Positions 27,259-35,533 of a stretch of DNA of 42,582 nt are shown here, piece by piece. Origin of the DNA: Thiobacillus sp. (GTDB taxonomy: Bacteria; Pseudomonadota; Gammaproteobacteria; Burkholderiales; Thiobacillaceae). The notes under the pieces are model-generated. The model was not told the origin of the DNA. It saw nothing but the letters and a program-made list of their open reading frames with translations, and made no database searches. How positions within the stretch are numbered: the first letter of the stretch is position 1; every line of letters begins with the position of its first letter. A program made the position numbers and the translations under genes. Where the stretch lies: positions 1 through 42,582 of the forward strand of contig JANJWS010000019.1 in NCBI GenBank assembly GCA_024709425.1. The letters run 5' to 3'.

Positions 27259-30200
27259 CTATTCGCTGACATCGATGAGTTCGCGCCAGGTGATCCTTTC
27301 GCCTTGATCATCGGTGCCACCGACGATCGCCTTCTTCGTCGGCGGGCCGCCGTCCGCGGGCGAGCCCAGGATCAGTTCGACTTTCTCGCCATCGATCCCG
27401 GTCACACCACCCGGCACGAAGGCTGTTTTCACCCCGGCGGCCAGGCCGTCCTCTTCATCGACCTTTCCGTCGCCATTGGTGTCGAACGCGGGATATTCAA
27501 GCATGCCGCCGGACAGATAATCGATCAGGTACAGGAAGCCGTCGCCGCCTCCATCGCAGAATTCGGTGGACGGAATGCTCGTGGTGAAGAGGAAGCGACC
27601 GTCCTTCAAATCGGGGATCCCGGTATGGCGCTCGCGGCTGGTGGGCAGATTCAGGTACCAGCCCTTGACGGGCGTGTCGGTGGAGTATTCCACCTCATTC
27701 TGGCTCAAGGTCCTGGTCTCGCCATCCGTGACGACCGTCTGCTGCACGAGCTCGCCCGCCGCGACGGTGCTGTCGTTGTCCCAGATGCCATACATGGTCT
27801 GCTGGTCACCGTTGGTCACGTCGGCGGTTTCCAGATACTTGCCGGTACCGAAGAGCACCAGTTGCCCGCCCTGCGGATGCCAGGTCACGACAGGCGGCGA
27901 CACGATCGGTTTGTCGGTGCCCGCGGCGAACAGCGGCAGCCCCCCCAGGGCGACCTGCCACGCACTCGGCGTCGCAGCGCTGACGTCGAATTTCCACATA
28001 TTGCCCTTGAGGTCTCCGGCGTAGACGACATCGGCAAGGCCGTTGCCATCGCTGTCGAAGGGCATGGGCGTCGAAAGGCCGTTGCCGGTACCCGCATCAT
28101 CCGCAACCAGGCGGATATAGTCGGTACCCAGGGTCCACGCGCCATCCAGGCCACCCTTGACGAACAGCACATACAGGATCGCCTTGCCGCTATCACTCTG
28201 GTAGCCATTGCCGACGATCACGGCCCAGACGCCATTCTCCATCTTGACGAACTGCATCGACTGCCCGGAATACATCGACGGGTAGTTGTAGCTGTACCCC
28301 ATGTCCGCATCGTCCGCCTTGGTGAATTCCCACATCACCAGGCTCGCAGCATTGCCGGTGGCGAAGGTCGGCGCGGTCTTGCTGGTGTCCGTGGGATTGG
28401 TGACGTCCAAGGCATAGTAACCCTGTCCGCCGCCATTCATGCCACCGACCAGCACGGTGCGCCAATTGGGCGCCGCGTCGGTACCGAGGTTCACGTCGGC
28501 CACCATGGGCGAGCCATCGACGAAATAGCGGTGATTGACGTTGTAGTCCTTGCTGGTGAGGCGGCTCAGGTTCGAATACACCATGCCTGGCACATAGGCG
28601 ATCAGTTCCGTGCCGTCCTCGGCCGAAAATCCGTGCAGGCTGCCATCGTTCGCCCCCACGTAGACCACCGGCGCACGCCCCTTGTAGCCGCTCGTCCCGC
28701 TGAAATCCTTGTAGCCGGGATGGTCCACGTTGTTGTATCCCGCACCGGGATTACCGACATAGACCGGGGACGAGTTGATGATGTCGCCGAGCTTGCGGGT
28801 CCGCGCCCGGAATTTGTCGATCACCGTGCCCGTACTCGCGCAGGTCAGGGTTCCCGACAGGCCCTCGTTGGCGTCATCGCCGCGCAGATAGGCCACCCGC
28901 TCGACCCCGCAGCCGTCGGTGACGCCAAGCGCATCGGCATCCAGCGCCGCCTTCTGGCTGACCGCCAGGCTGGCGTATTCGAACGCCACGCCGTCACCGC
29001 CGGCCTGCCTGGTCAGGATGACACGGGATGCCGGGGTCTGGGTGTCGAGAACCGTACCCGCATCCCACACCGGGGTTCCGAGGTTGCCGTCTTCGTCGAT
29101 GGGGATCGAGAGCAGTTGCCCGCTCCATTCGCCGCTCTTGAACTTGGCCTGGTACACCCGGCCGTCCGGGCCGAGGGAACTGGAACTGGTGGCCACCGCG
29201 GACGACGAACCGGAACGGCTGACGATGCTTTTCAGGGCGCTCGACAGCGCATTGGCGAAGGTAGTCGGGTCCGCTGCACTGAAGAAGTCCCCGCGGCTGT
29301 TGACCGCCGCATGCCACAGGTCATCGATCTTCGCTGAGTCCGAGGACGTGGGGTTGGGCCACGACCCGCTCCCGGACGGCAGCGCCGTCAGCGTGCCGTT
29401 CACCCCAAGGCCCACCGTATAGTTCACCAGGTGCTGCCAGAACGCCGGATCCGCCGTATTGGTCGGCACCTTGTTCAGCAGGTCGGGGCGCAGGTCGTTC
29501 TTCCAGTAGTACATGGCCACGTCGGCAAGCGTGTTGCTGTAGCCGTCCGAATAGGGCAGTGCCGGTGAATAGGTGTAGGTCAGCGGAATCGCCGGTACGG
29601 TATGGTTGGTGTGCGTGGTACCCGACGTGCCATCGGCGTTGCCGACATCCGTATCGGAAAAGCTGGAACTGGGGAAACCGTCGTTCCAGTAGCCGTCGGT
29701 CATCAGAATGTTGTAGCTCTGCCGACATTCAAACTGCGTACCCCCCGCCGACCCGGGCGTCTCGCCCCACGGCCCGGCGTCGTCGGTGCGCTTGAAATAC
29801 TTCCCGACCCGATCGAGCGCCCGCCGCAGCGGGGTTCCCAGCGCCGGGATGGTATAGGTGTAGAAGGTATTGAAGAAAGCCGTGCGGTTGCTCCCCGAAA
29901 ACGGGCGCACGCCGGAAACGATGGTGCCCGGCGACGACACGCCGTCGATCGTCGCACTGCCCTTGTTGATGGTGCCAAAGCCCACGCGCATATTCTCGTC
30001 CTGCGCGGCGAACGCCCGGCCCGCACCCGCGCGTGACAGCAGGATCCGCGAACGGTAATAGGTGTACCAGTTGGCAAAATTCTGGATTTCCTCCGCGTAG
30101 GTACAGGTGGGCTTGGCTGCGCAATCCGACCGGTTGGGACCACCGGTGTAAGTCGGCGTCGTCGACTTGATTTCAATCCGGGTGTAGCTGGAAGCCGACG

Positions 30201-30771
30201 TGGTCGAGCCGCTGTTGTAGCGGAAATAGACGGCAGGATAAAACGTTTTCGATGACGACGAGGTCAGGCTGCCGTCGGACTTCAGCCACACCGTGGTTTG
30301 CGTGTTGTTCGCCGTCAGGTTGCGACACCCCGCGCCCGTATTGACCGGGTTGTGCGGCGCACACGTCAGACTCGCATTGGCCATCAGCGAGCCGTCCGCA
30401 TTGCTCCAGGGTAGATACGTCACTTCCGGGTTGTAGTAGACCTTGTTGTTGTGGCTGGAGCGCAGGAACGCGGTCCGCCAGTTCGCGGGATCGAAATCCA
30501 CCGATCGGCTCGTATAGTCGCTGCCGCCATACACGGACGTGGCGCGCGGGAACATGAAATAGACATCATTCATGATCAGTTCGCCGGGCATCACCTCGAA
30601 CTGCATCGACCCCGAGTCATCCAGGGTGAAAAACACGTTCGGTTCGAGGCTGTTGCCGAGGAAAAGGGGTTCATCCGACAACGGCGCGAGCGCATGGCTT
30701 TCCGTGATGACGAGAAGCGGGACACACGCCGCCCACTGCGCGATGCGTAGGAGTCTTCTGTTCGAATTCAT
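27259..30771 (-). CDS. pilY1: Type IV pilus tip-associated adhesin PilY1
   Basis: 1170 aa from ATG at 30771 (AAGGA ribosome site; signal peptide ending ESHALA). The N-terminal von Willebrand A-like region has the metal-ion site LDDSGSM near residues 47-53. The C-terminal half is the PilY1 beta-propeller domain; its calcium-loop motif is FDSDGNGLADVVYAGDLKG at about 903-921. A second EF-hand-like loop, DTNGDGKVDEEDG, is at about 1095. Known PilY1 proteins promote pilus extension and surface sensing, with calcium controlling retraction. The gene lies 31 bp after pilX in the minor pilin operon. Confidence 0.94.
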   Translation of the reverse strand: MNSNRRLLRIAQWAACVPLLVITESHALAPLSDEPLFLGNSLEPNVFFTLDDSGSMQFEVMPGELIMNDVYFMFPRATSVYGGSDYTSRSVDFDPANWRTAFLRSSHNNKVYYNPEVTYLPWSNADGSLMANASLTCAPHNPVNTGAGCRNLTANNTQTTVWLKSDGSLTSSSSKTFYPAVYFRYNSGSTTSASSYTRIEIKSTTPTYTGGPNRSDCAAKPTCTYAEEIQNFANWYTYYRSRILLSRAGAGRAFAAQDENMRVGFGTINKGSATIDGVSSPGTIVSGVRPFSGSNRTAFFNTFYTYTIPALGTPLRRALDRVGKYFKRTDDAGPWGETPGSAGGTQFECRQSYNILMTDGYWNDGFPSSSFSDTDVGNADGTSGTTHTNHTVPAIPLTYTYSPALPYSDGYSNTLADVAMYYWKNDLRPDLLNKVPTNTADPAFWQHLVNYTVGLGVNGTLTALPSGSGSWPNPTSSDSAKIDDLWHAAVNSRGDFFSAADPTTFANALSSALKSIVSRSGSSSAVATSSSSLGPDGRVYQAKFKSGEWSGQLLSIPIDEDGNLGTPVWDAGTVLDTQTPASRVILTRQAGGDGVAFEYASLAVSQKAALDADALGVTDGCGVERVAYLRGDDANEGLSGTLTCASTGTVIDKFRARTRKLGDIINSSPVYVGNPGAGYNNVDHPGYKDFSGTSGYKGRAPVVYVGANDGSLHGFSAEDGTELIAYVPGMVYSNLSRLTSKDYNVNHRYFVDGSPMVADVNLGTDAAPNWRTVLVGGMNGGGQGYYALDVTNPTDTSKTAPTFATGNAASLVMWEFTKADDADMGYSYNYPSMYSGQSMQFVKMENGVWAVIVGNGYQSDSGKAILYVLFVKGGLDGAWTLGTDYIRLVADDAGTGNGLSTPMPFDSDGNGLADVVYAGDLKGNMWKFDVSAATPSAWQVALGGLPLFAAGTDKPIVSPPVVTWHPQGGQLVLFGTGKYLETADVTNGDQQTMYGIWDNDSTVAAGELVQQTVVTDGETRTLSQNEVEYSTDTPVKGWYLNLPTSRERHTGIPDLKDGRFLFTTSIPSTEFCDGGGDGFLYLIDYLSGGMLEYPAFDTNGDGKVDEEDGLAAGVKTAFVPGGVTGIDGEKVELILGSPADGGPPTKKAIVGGTDDQGERITWRELIDVSE

Positions 30772-30802
30772 GATTGCATCCTTTCCTTCAGGCGCATGTC
30801 CG

Positions 30803-31342
30803 TCATGGTTTGTAGATTTCCTGCAACCACACAACGGTGCCGGGCCTCGCTCCCCGGGCACGAACCGTGATGCGGTAATAGTGTTGCTGGGCCTTTTCGC
30901 CGGCGACGTTCTTCGCGATGGCCTCGATCAGATAAGTCGGCGCCGGGATCCCGGCAGGGAGTTCGGGCGCCTTGTACGCACCAAAGCTCGTGTTCGGCAC
31001 GTAAGTAATGGGGCACTCGGGCGTGCAGTACGTTTCCCAGGCCACGACGGTCGGCACGACGTTCTTGCCGTAGTAGCACAGCCCGTTGGTGCAGACGGGA
31101 TCGAAATCCTCGATGTTCTTGTAGTGGGTGCGAATCTGCTGCTCGACATAGCGCAACCCGGTTTCCGCCGCCTGGAACGCCTGGCTGCGGTCACGCATGT
31201 TGCCGGACATGCGTTCTTCCAGGCTGGCCATGCGTGCCGCGGCCACGCCGATCAGTGTCAGCACGACGAGAAAGATCAATCCGGTCAGCAGGGCCGCGCC
31301 GCGCTGGGGATGGACTGGGAAAAACGAAGTCTCGTGATTCAT
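30803..31342 (-). CDS. pilX: Minor pilin PilX
   Basis: 179 aa. Class III leader ends HPQRG before AALLTGLIFLVVLTLIGVAAARM, without Glu at position 5, as in PilX. The marker QAFQAAETGLRYVEQQI follows. Two Cys pairs are present (VCTNGLCYYG and YCTPECPIT). PilX forms part of the pilus-initiating minor pilin complex with PilV, PilW and PilY1. Its ATG overlaps the pilW stop as ATGA. Confidence 0.9.
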   Translation of the reverse strand: MNHETSFFPVHPQRGAALLTGLIFLVVLTLIGVAAARMASLEERMSGNMRDRSQAFQAAETGLRYVEQQIRTHYKNIEDFDPVCTNGLCYYGKNVVPTVVAWETYCTPECPITYVPNTSFGAYKAPELPAGIPAPTYLIEAIAKNVAGEKAQQHYYRITVRARGARPGTVVWLQEIYKP

Positions 31343-32124
31343 GGCGCTGGGATGGTCGAGATGCGATTGCGAAGGCCGTAGGTCGCCACGAAGGCCCGAC
31401 GAAGCCGCCGGTCATCGGCCGCAGTGAATGCATCGGAACCGCTCGCGGTGCCCAGTGCCCCCGCACAATTCAGGAAGCTTTGCGGCTCGTTGTTGACCAG
31501 ATTCTCCGAGCTCGCCAGCACACACACCCTGACCGCCCGTACCTGGTTCCAGTCGCCGGGGGCCGAAACGAACTGATTGATCGTCTGGTTATTATCGGTG
31601 TCGATCCCATACAGGATCTGCAGATCCTCGATGTCCGACACGAGTGCCTGTCCATTGCATTGAAGATTGTCTGCCGTGAGGCTGTAGGTCTCGGTCGCCA
31701 GCGCATCCGCCGCAAGTTCTATCCCACATGCCGTTTCTCCGGCCACCCCATCGAACTGGATTTCAAGTTTGTCGGACGCGGAGCCGGCGCCATCCTCGCC
31801 GGTGATGGCGTTGCCGGAAAATTTCGGATCCGCGGCCAGGGTCGAGACATTCAGCCAACCTGCATGGCGCACGCTACGGCCAATCATTTCGAGCGCATAC
31901 CGCCCCGTTTCCTGCAAGCGCGCATTGTCTTCCTGCAGCCGGAAGGTCTGCCGGCTTCCCGCGTAGACCGATACCACGGCCAGCAGGATCAGCAAACCGA
32001 TGGTCATGGCCACCATCACCTCGATCAACGAGATGCCGGCCTGGCTCGCACACCCACGTGTCGCCCCCCGGCGCGCGGGCCGATGCATGAAGGGTCCAGG
32101 TCGTTTCATGTCGAGTCCCCTCAT
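31339..32124 (-). CDS. pilW: Minor pilin PilW
   Basis: 261 aa. Long basic leader ending SQAG, then ISLIEVMVAMTIGLLILLAVVSVYAGSR with Glu5. The family hallmark RLQEDNARLQETGRYALEMIGRSVRHAGW is present, followed by a C-terminal beta domain. Start at 32124 overlaps the pilV stop by ATGA; the Met at 32109 is an alternative. Part of the priming complex of the pilus. Confidence 0.92.
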   Translation of the reverse strand: MRGLDMKRPGPFMHRPARRGATRGCASQAGISLIEVMVAMTIGLLILLAVVSVYAGSRQTFRLQEDNARLQETGRYALEMIGRSVRHAGWLNVSTLAADPKFSGNAITGEDGAGSASDKLEIQFDGVAGETACGIELAADALATETYSLTADNLQCNGQALVSDIEDLQILYGIDTDNNQTINQFVSAPGDWNQVRAVRVCVLASSENLVNNEPQSFLNCAGALGTASGSDAFTAADDRRLRRAFVATYGLRNRISTIPAP

Positions 32125-32579
32125 GGCACGATCGTCGTTTCGAAGGACTGGGGAACGCTGCCGGCCTCGGTGTTCTCATTCCAGGACACCGTGATGGAAA
32201 ACGTGCCATCGGCGTTGACCGCCACGGTCCCCACGCCTCCGGGAAGCATGTTGGCGTTGTTGGTGTTCCATATCGAATGATCGGCGACGGCGAGTTGGGC
32301 TGGCGAACAGACATTCGAGACACAATCGGGGTCGGCGGGGATCGACGCACCCAGGCTGTCGTAGGCACCGTCCTTTGCTCCGATCTGATTCGCGCGGATG
32401 CGATCCGCCATGTCGTAGCTCTGCTGAACCGCGATGCCCCGGTAGTAGGCGATCTGGTTGTTGCGCAAGGTTGCCGCCTGCAATCCGGCAAGGCCCAGCA
32501 ATCCCAGGGAAAGGACGACAACCGCCACCAGGACCTCAAGCAGGGTGAAGCCCGACTGGGCGCCTCGGGTCAAGGACAT
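32121..32579 (-). CDS. pilV: Minor pilin PilV
   Basis: 152 aa. Leader MSLTRGAQSG, then FTLLEVLVAVVVLSLGLLGLAGLQ with Glu5; the following RNNQIAYYRGIAVQQSYDMADRIRANQ is typical of PilV. A Cys pair occurs in PDCVSNVCSPAQ. It overlaps fimT/U by 10 bp upstream and pilW downstream. Confidence 0.92.
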   Translation of the reverse strand: MSLTRGAQSGFTLLEVLVAVVVLSLGLLGLAGLQAATLRNNQIAYYRGIAVQQSYDMADRIRANQIGAKDGAYDSLGASIPADPDCVSNVCSPAQLAVADHSIWNTNNANMLPGGVGTVAVNADGTFSITVSWNENTEAGSVPQSFETTIVP

Positions 32580-33088
32580 GATTCGGCCCCCACATTCGTC
32601 GATGCCCGGCCAATGCTCGATACCTCGATCGCGCGTGCCGCATCGGCGCCACGCACATCACAGAGCCTGAAGACGACGTCCGCGACACCGGTAATGCCGT
32701 TGGCCCGGTAGGTCACACTCGTGGTGGCGTCGGATCGCAGGGTGTTGCCGCCCTCGAGGGCCTGCCGCACCTGCAGGATTTCCTCGCCGTCATCGATGAC
32801 GCCGTCGCCATTGGCGTCGGCGAAGACCAGGAAGCCCCCGTCCCAGTTCGTGTCATCCGCACACGCGGTATCCGATTCACGGGCACACACCGTGACCGGC
32901 CTGTTGCGCTTGATCGCTTCGCTGCGTGCGAGGGTCAGCATGGTGACCAGATCGTTCGCCTGCCCGACGAGTCGATTGTTCTGGACGAACGTCGTGAAGT
33001 TCGGCCCGGCAATGGCGAGCAGAATCGCCGCGATGGCGAGCGTCACCATCAATTCGATCAGCGTAAAACCGCTTTCATCGGGTTGCAT
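32570..33088 (-). CDS. GspH/FimT-type minor pilin (FimT/FimU)
   Basis: 172 aa from ATG at 33088, preferred to 33118 because of an AGGAAA ribosome site. Leader MQPDESG, then FTLIELMVTLAIAAILLAIAGPNF with Glu5, and the signature NNRLVGQANDLVTMLTLARSEAIKRNRPVTVC. The loop DANGDGVIDDGEE resembles an EF-hand and is common in the GspH/FimT family. It may be FimU (pilus priming) or FimT (DNA binding in competence); only one copy is present, so the name is left open. First gene of the minor pilin operon. Confidence 0.87.
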   Translation of the reverse strand: MQPDESGFTLIELMVTLAIAAILLAIAGPNFTTFVQNNRLVGQANDLVTMLTLARSEAIKRNRPVTVCARESDTACADDTNWDGGFLVFADANGDGVIDDGEEILQVRQALEGGNTLRSDATTSVTYRANGITGVADVVFRLCDVRGADAARAIEVSSIGRASTNVGAESCP

Positions 33089-33460
33089 CGAGCGTTTCCT
33101 GGGCGAATCATGACTCATGAGAGACAGACGATTTCCGATTCCGTGGGCAATTTCAGACTTCACACCGTGCCGTCGCCTGAAACCCCACCTCCAGACAGGC
33201 CAGGCGGCCTTGATCTGGCAGCGGGCAACCAGGCGTTGCGGCAAGCCTCGTGTTCCGTGTGGTCATTGAAGCAGAGCTCACGCGTTCCTCCCAGCACCAG
33301 CCGACGGATGGCAGGTTTGCCGGGATGAGCGGCAAACCCCGTCGCCCGGCCCGAGCCCCGATGCGTCGCCATAGCCGGCCGCCCCCTTTTGCTGCCGCAT
33401 GCGCTGGCGCGTGCCGACGGCCAACTTGCGGCGTCGTCGCTTGATCCAGAGATGTCCCGG
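33089..33460. other. Intergenic region before the minor pilin operon (372 bp)
   Basis: Between the mshN 3' part and fimT/U, both on the minus strand. I see no gene with a credible start; a minus-strand frame stays open at 33160-33543 but has unusual composition (FNDHTEHEACRNAWLP) and overlaps mshN. The segment probably holds the promoter and leader of the minor pilin operon. A GGCAAAC-type stretch brings c-di-GMP riboswitches to mind, but the rest of that consensus is missing. Confidence 0.5.
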
Positions 33461-34192
33461 CTACTTGCCGGCCCTGGCACGGACGAAGTCGGCGAGTTTC
33501 TCGGGAAGGTCGTCCGTCTGCAGGGCGCGCCGATAGGCGGCACGTGCCTCGTCGCGTCTGCCCTGGGCTTCGAGGCTCATCGCCAGGCCGGCCCACCAGG
33601 TGCCGTTGCCCGGTTGCTGCCGCAATGCGTGTTCGTAGTGGCTTGCAGCGTCGGCATGCCGGTCGAGTTGCACCAGGAACGCCGCGAGCGTGCCGTGATA
33701 TTCGGCGTCGACGCTGGCGGTGCCGGCTACGTCCTGCAGGGTTGCGACCGCGCCTGAGATGTCCGCGCGTGCGGCCTGCAGGCGCGCCAGACTCAATGCG
33801 AAGCCCCCGTGGTCCGGTACGACGGCACGGCCTTCGCGCAGCAGCGTTTCGGCATCCGCATTGTGGCCGGCGCGACTCAACAGGGCGGCGAGGGTCTGCC
33901 GGGCTTCGACGTGCGCGGGGGCGGCCTGCAGCGAAGCGGACAGCAGCGCGCGTGCTTCCGCCGTGTGCCCGGCCCGGAGTTGCGCCAGGGCCTTGCGGTA
34001 GCGGTCCTCGGCAAATTCGGCCACGTTGGGGCGCCGAGTTTCGTGCCGGATGGCCGGTTCGGCGGCCGACAGGGCCGTCGCCGCGCCGCGGCGCGGCACG
34101 CTTGCCTCCGCCCGTTCCGGGGACACCGGGTTACGCTCCGATGCGGGCGTTTCGATGCCCCCCCCCCGCAACCGTGACCGGAATCTTTGCAA
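33461..34192 (-). CDS. mshN: MshN C-terminal part (TPR domain), out of frame with its N-terminus
   Basis: TPR protein fragment of the MSHA pilus assembly protein MshN. From about RRPNVAEFAEDRYRKALAQL there are five or six tetratricopeptide units, including LRAGHTAEARALLSASLQAAP, LLSRAGHNADAETLLREG and SLEAQGRRDEARAAYRRAL. The apparent start at 34192 (MQRFRSRLRGGG) is only a reading-frame artefact upstream of the G10 run; no ribosome site precedes it. With one G fewer in the run, this frame continues from the upstream 5' part to give 362 aa, the expected MshN size. Expression therefore depends on slippage, or the tract was misread. Confidence 0.85.
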   Translation of the reverse strand: MQRFRSRLRGGGIETPASERNPVSPERAEASVPRRGAATALSAAEPAIRHETRRPNVAEFAEDRYRKALAQLRAGHTAEARALLSASLQAAPAHVEARQTLAALLSRAGHNADAETLLREGRAVVPDHGGFALSLARLQAARADISGAVATLQDVAGTASVDAEYHGTLAAFLVQLDRHADAASHYEHALRQQPGNGTWWAGLAMSLEAQGRRDEARAAYRRALQTDDLPEKLADFVRARAGK

Positions 34193-34550
34193 GCGTCAAC
34201 GCAGCGGTGAGGGCAGGCTGCGTGGCTGCAGCCGCAGTCGCCGAACCGGTCTCAGCCGGCGGCGGCGTTGCTTCCGGTCGGTCAGCCCGCACCGCATCAG
34301 GTGCGATCGGGTTCGGCGCCGGCATCGTCGGCAACGGCTGCGCGACCTCGGGCGCCGCCGGCGGGGCAGCGCCCCATATGCTCCAGGCGATCCAGGCGGC
34401 CACGCCAAGCACAGGCAGCAGGACGACCGCGGCCGCCCACCGCCCGGGCCGGTGTCGGGGCGGTGGCGTGGGTGCGACGAAGCTTGCCGGCGCCGGAGCC
34501 GTCCCTTGGCGTGCATCGAGTTCGCGCAAAGCCTGGTTGATGATGCTCAT
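34131..34550 (-). CDS. mshN: MshN N-terminal part, frame broken at a G10 run
   Basis: 139 aa as read. It opens MSIINQALRELDARQG, then a transmembrane helix (about 37-57, AAAVVLLPVLGVAAWIAWSIW) and a Pro/Ala-rich periplasmic linker, the usual layout of MshN. After residue 131 (IPVTVA) the G10 run leads to a short wrong tail HRNARIGA. Nothing else in the gene is damaged, and the TPR part continues in the shifted frame. It starts by ATGA overlap with mshM, so it belongs to the msh operon. Confidence 0.88.
   Translation of the reverse strand: MSIINQALRELDARQGTAPAPASFVAPTPPPRHRPGRWAAAVVLLPVLGVAAWIAWSIWGAAPPAAPEVAQPLPTMPAPNPIAPDAVRADRPEATPPPAETGSATAAAATQPALTAALTLAKIPVTVAGGGHRNARIGA
34158..34167 (-). 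repeat. Ten-G homopolymer in mshN (C10 on plus strand)
   Basis: Counted C at 34158-34167 in the given sequence; on the coding strand it reads GGGGGGGGGG. It is the exact point where the mshN frame changes. Confidence 0.95.
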
Positions 34551-35533
34551 GAGAAGTGGGTCTGCGCCAGCCAGCCTGCGGCAGCCCCGACCCCAACAAG
34601 CACGAGGCCCGCGCCGATGCGAAACCAGCGATTGCCATGGGGCCGCGCGGCGAGGGTGTCGCGCGCAGCTTCACGCACCTCACGTTGACCCACTCGCCTG
34701 ATGCCGCGGCCGTAGGCCAGCAGGAGCGCCTTGTGGGCAATGACGTTGGCCACGCGCGGCACGCCACCGCTCGCCGCGTGCACGATACCGACGGCGCGTG
34801 TCGTGAAGAGCGGGGTGGCGCCCGATGCAAGGCCCGCGCGCGCCAGCCGGTGGTCGAGGTAGGCGGCAAGCTCGTCGCGGGTGAGCGGGCGCAGCGCGTC
34901 GTGGAAACTGATGCGGGTGTTCAGTTGTGGAATGGCTTCGAGCCGGGCATCGAGTTCCGGCTGCCCGAACAGGACGATGGCGAGCAGCTTGCGCTTCTCG
35001 GTTTCGAGATTGGACAACAGGCGCACGGCTTCCAGGCTTTCGGTCGGCAAAGCCTGCGCCTCGTCGATGACCAGCACGACCTGGATGCCTTGCCTGGCGA
35101 GCAGGAGCAGGCGTGCGTGGATGGCGCGCTGCACCTGATAGGCGTTCTCCTTGCCCGTGACCTTGAAGCCAAGTTCCGCGGCAACGGCGAAGAGGATGCC
35201 GGCCGGGTCGAGCGTGGGGTTCGGCAGGTACAGGGCGCGCGTGTGCGCCGGCAATTCGGCGAGCAGGGTGCGGCACAACAGGGTCTTGCCGGTGCCGACC
35301 GCACCGACGATGCGCAGGAAGCCGTCGCCGTTGGCCAGCGCGTACCGCAAGGTGTCGAGCGCCTCGCGGTGGGGCGGCGAGGCATAGAAGAAGTCAGTGT
35401 CGGGCGTCAGCCCGAAGGGCGGCTCGGCGAGACCGAAGTGTGCCAGGTAGGACAGCGTGCGGTTGCCCGCGGCGAGGGCTGGCGCCGTGAGCGGTGCATC
35501 GGAAGCCGGGGTCGGCACGGCGAGCGTACTCAC
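34547..35533 (-). CDS. mshM: MSHA biogenesis AAA ATPase MshM (ExeA-like)
   Basis: 328 aa. ExeA/GspA-type ATPase: LAEPPFGLTPDTDFFYASP start, Walker A GAVGTGKT at 77-84, Walker B VLVIDEAQ at 154-161, and the sensor region LFGQPELDARL. A hydrophobic segment near the C-terminus (IGAGLVLVGVGAAAGWLA) suggests membrane attachment. In MSHA loci it stands between mshL and mshN, as here, with ATGA overlaps on both sides. It probably helps insert the secretin. Confidence 0.93.
   Translation of the reverse strand: MSTLAVPTPASDAPLTAPALAAGNRTLSYLAHFGLAEPPFGLTPDTDFFYASPPHREALDTLRYALANGDGFLRIVGAVGTGKTLLCRTLLAELPAHTRALYLPNPTLDPAGILFAVAAELGFKVTGKENAYQVQRAIHARLLLLARQGIQVVLVIDEAQALPTESLEAVRLLSNLETEKRKLLAIVLFGQPELDARLEAIPQLNTRISFHDALRPLTRDELAAYLDHRLARAGLASGATPLFTTRAVGIVHAASGGVPRVANVIAHKALLLAYGRGIRRVGQREVREAARDTLAARPHGNRWFRIGAGLVLVGVGAAAGWLAQTHFS

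Noticed and set aside
26848..29337. 829-codon open frame on the plus strand
   Set aside because: Lies antisense to pilY1 and its neighbour; composition (His, Arg, Gly-rich) is that of a GC-rich shadow and no domain is visible.
33300..33400. Cyclic di-GMP riboswitch upstream of fimT/U
   Set aside because: A GGCAAAC stretch is present but the second conserved segment and the paired stems of the GEMM consensus were not found.
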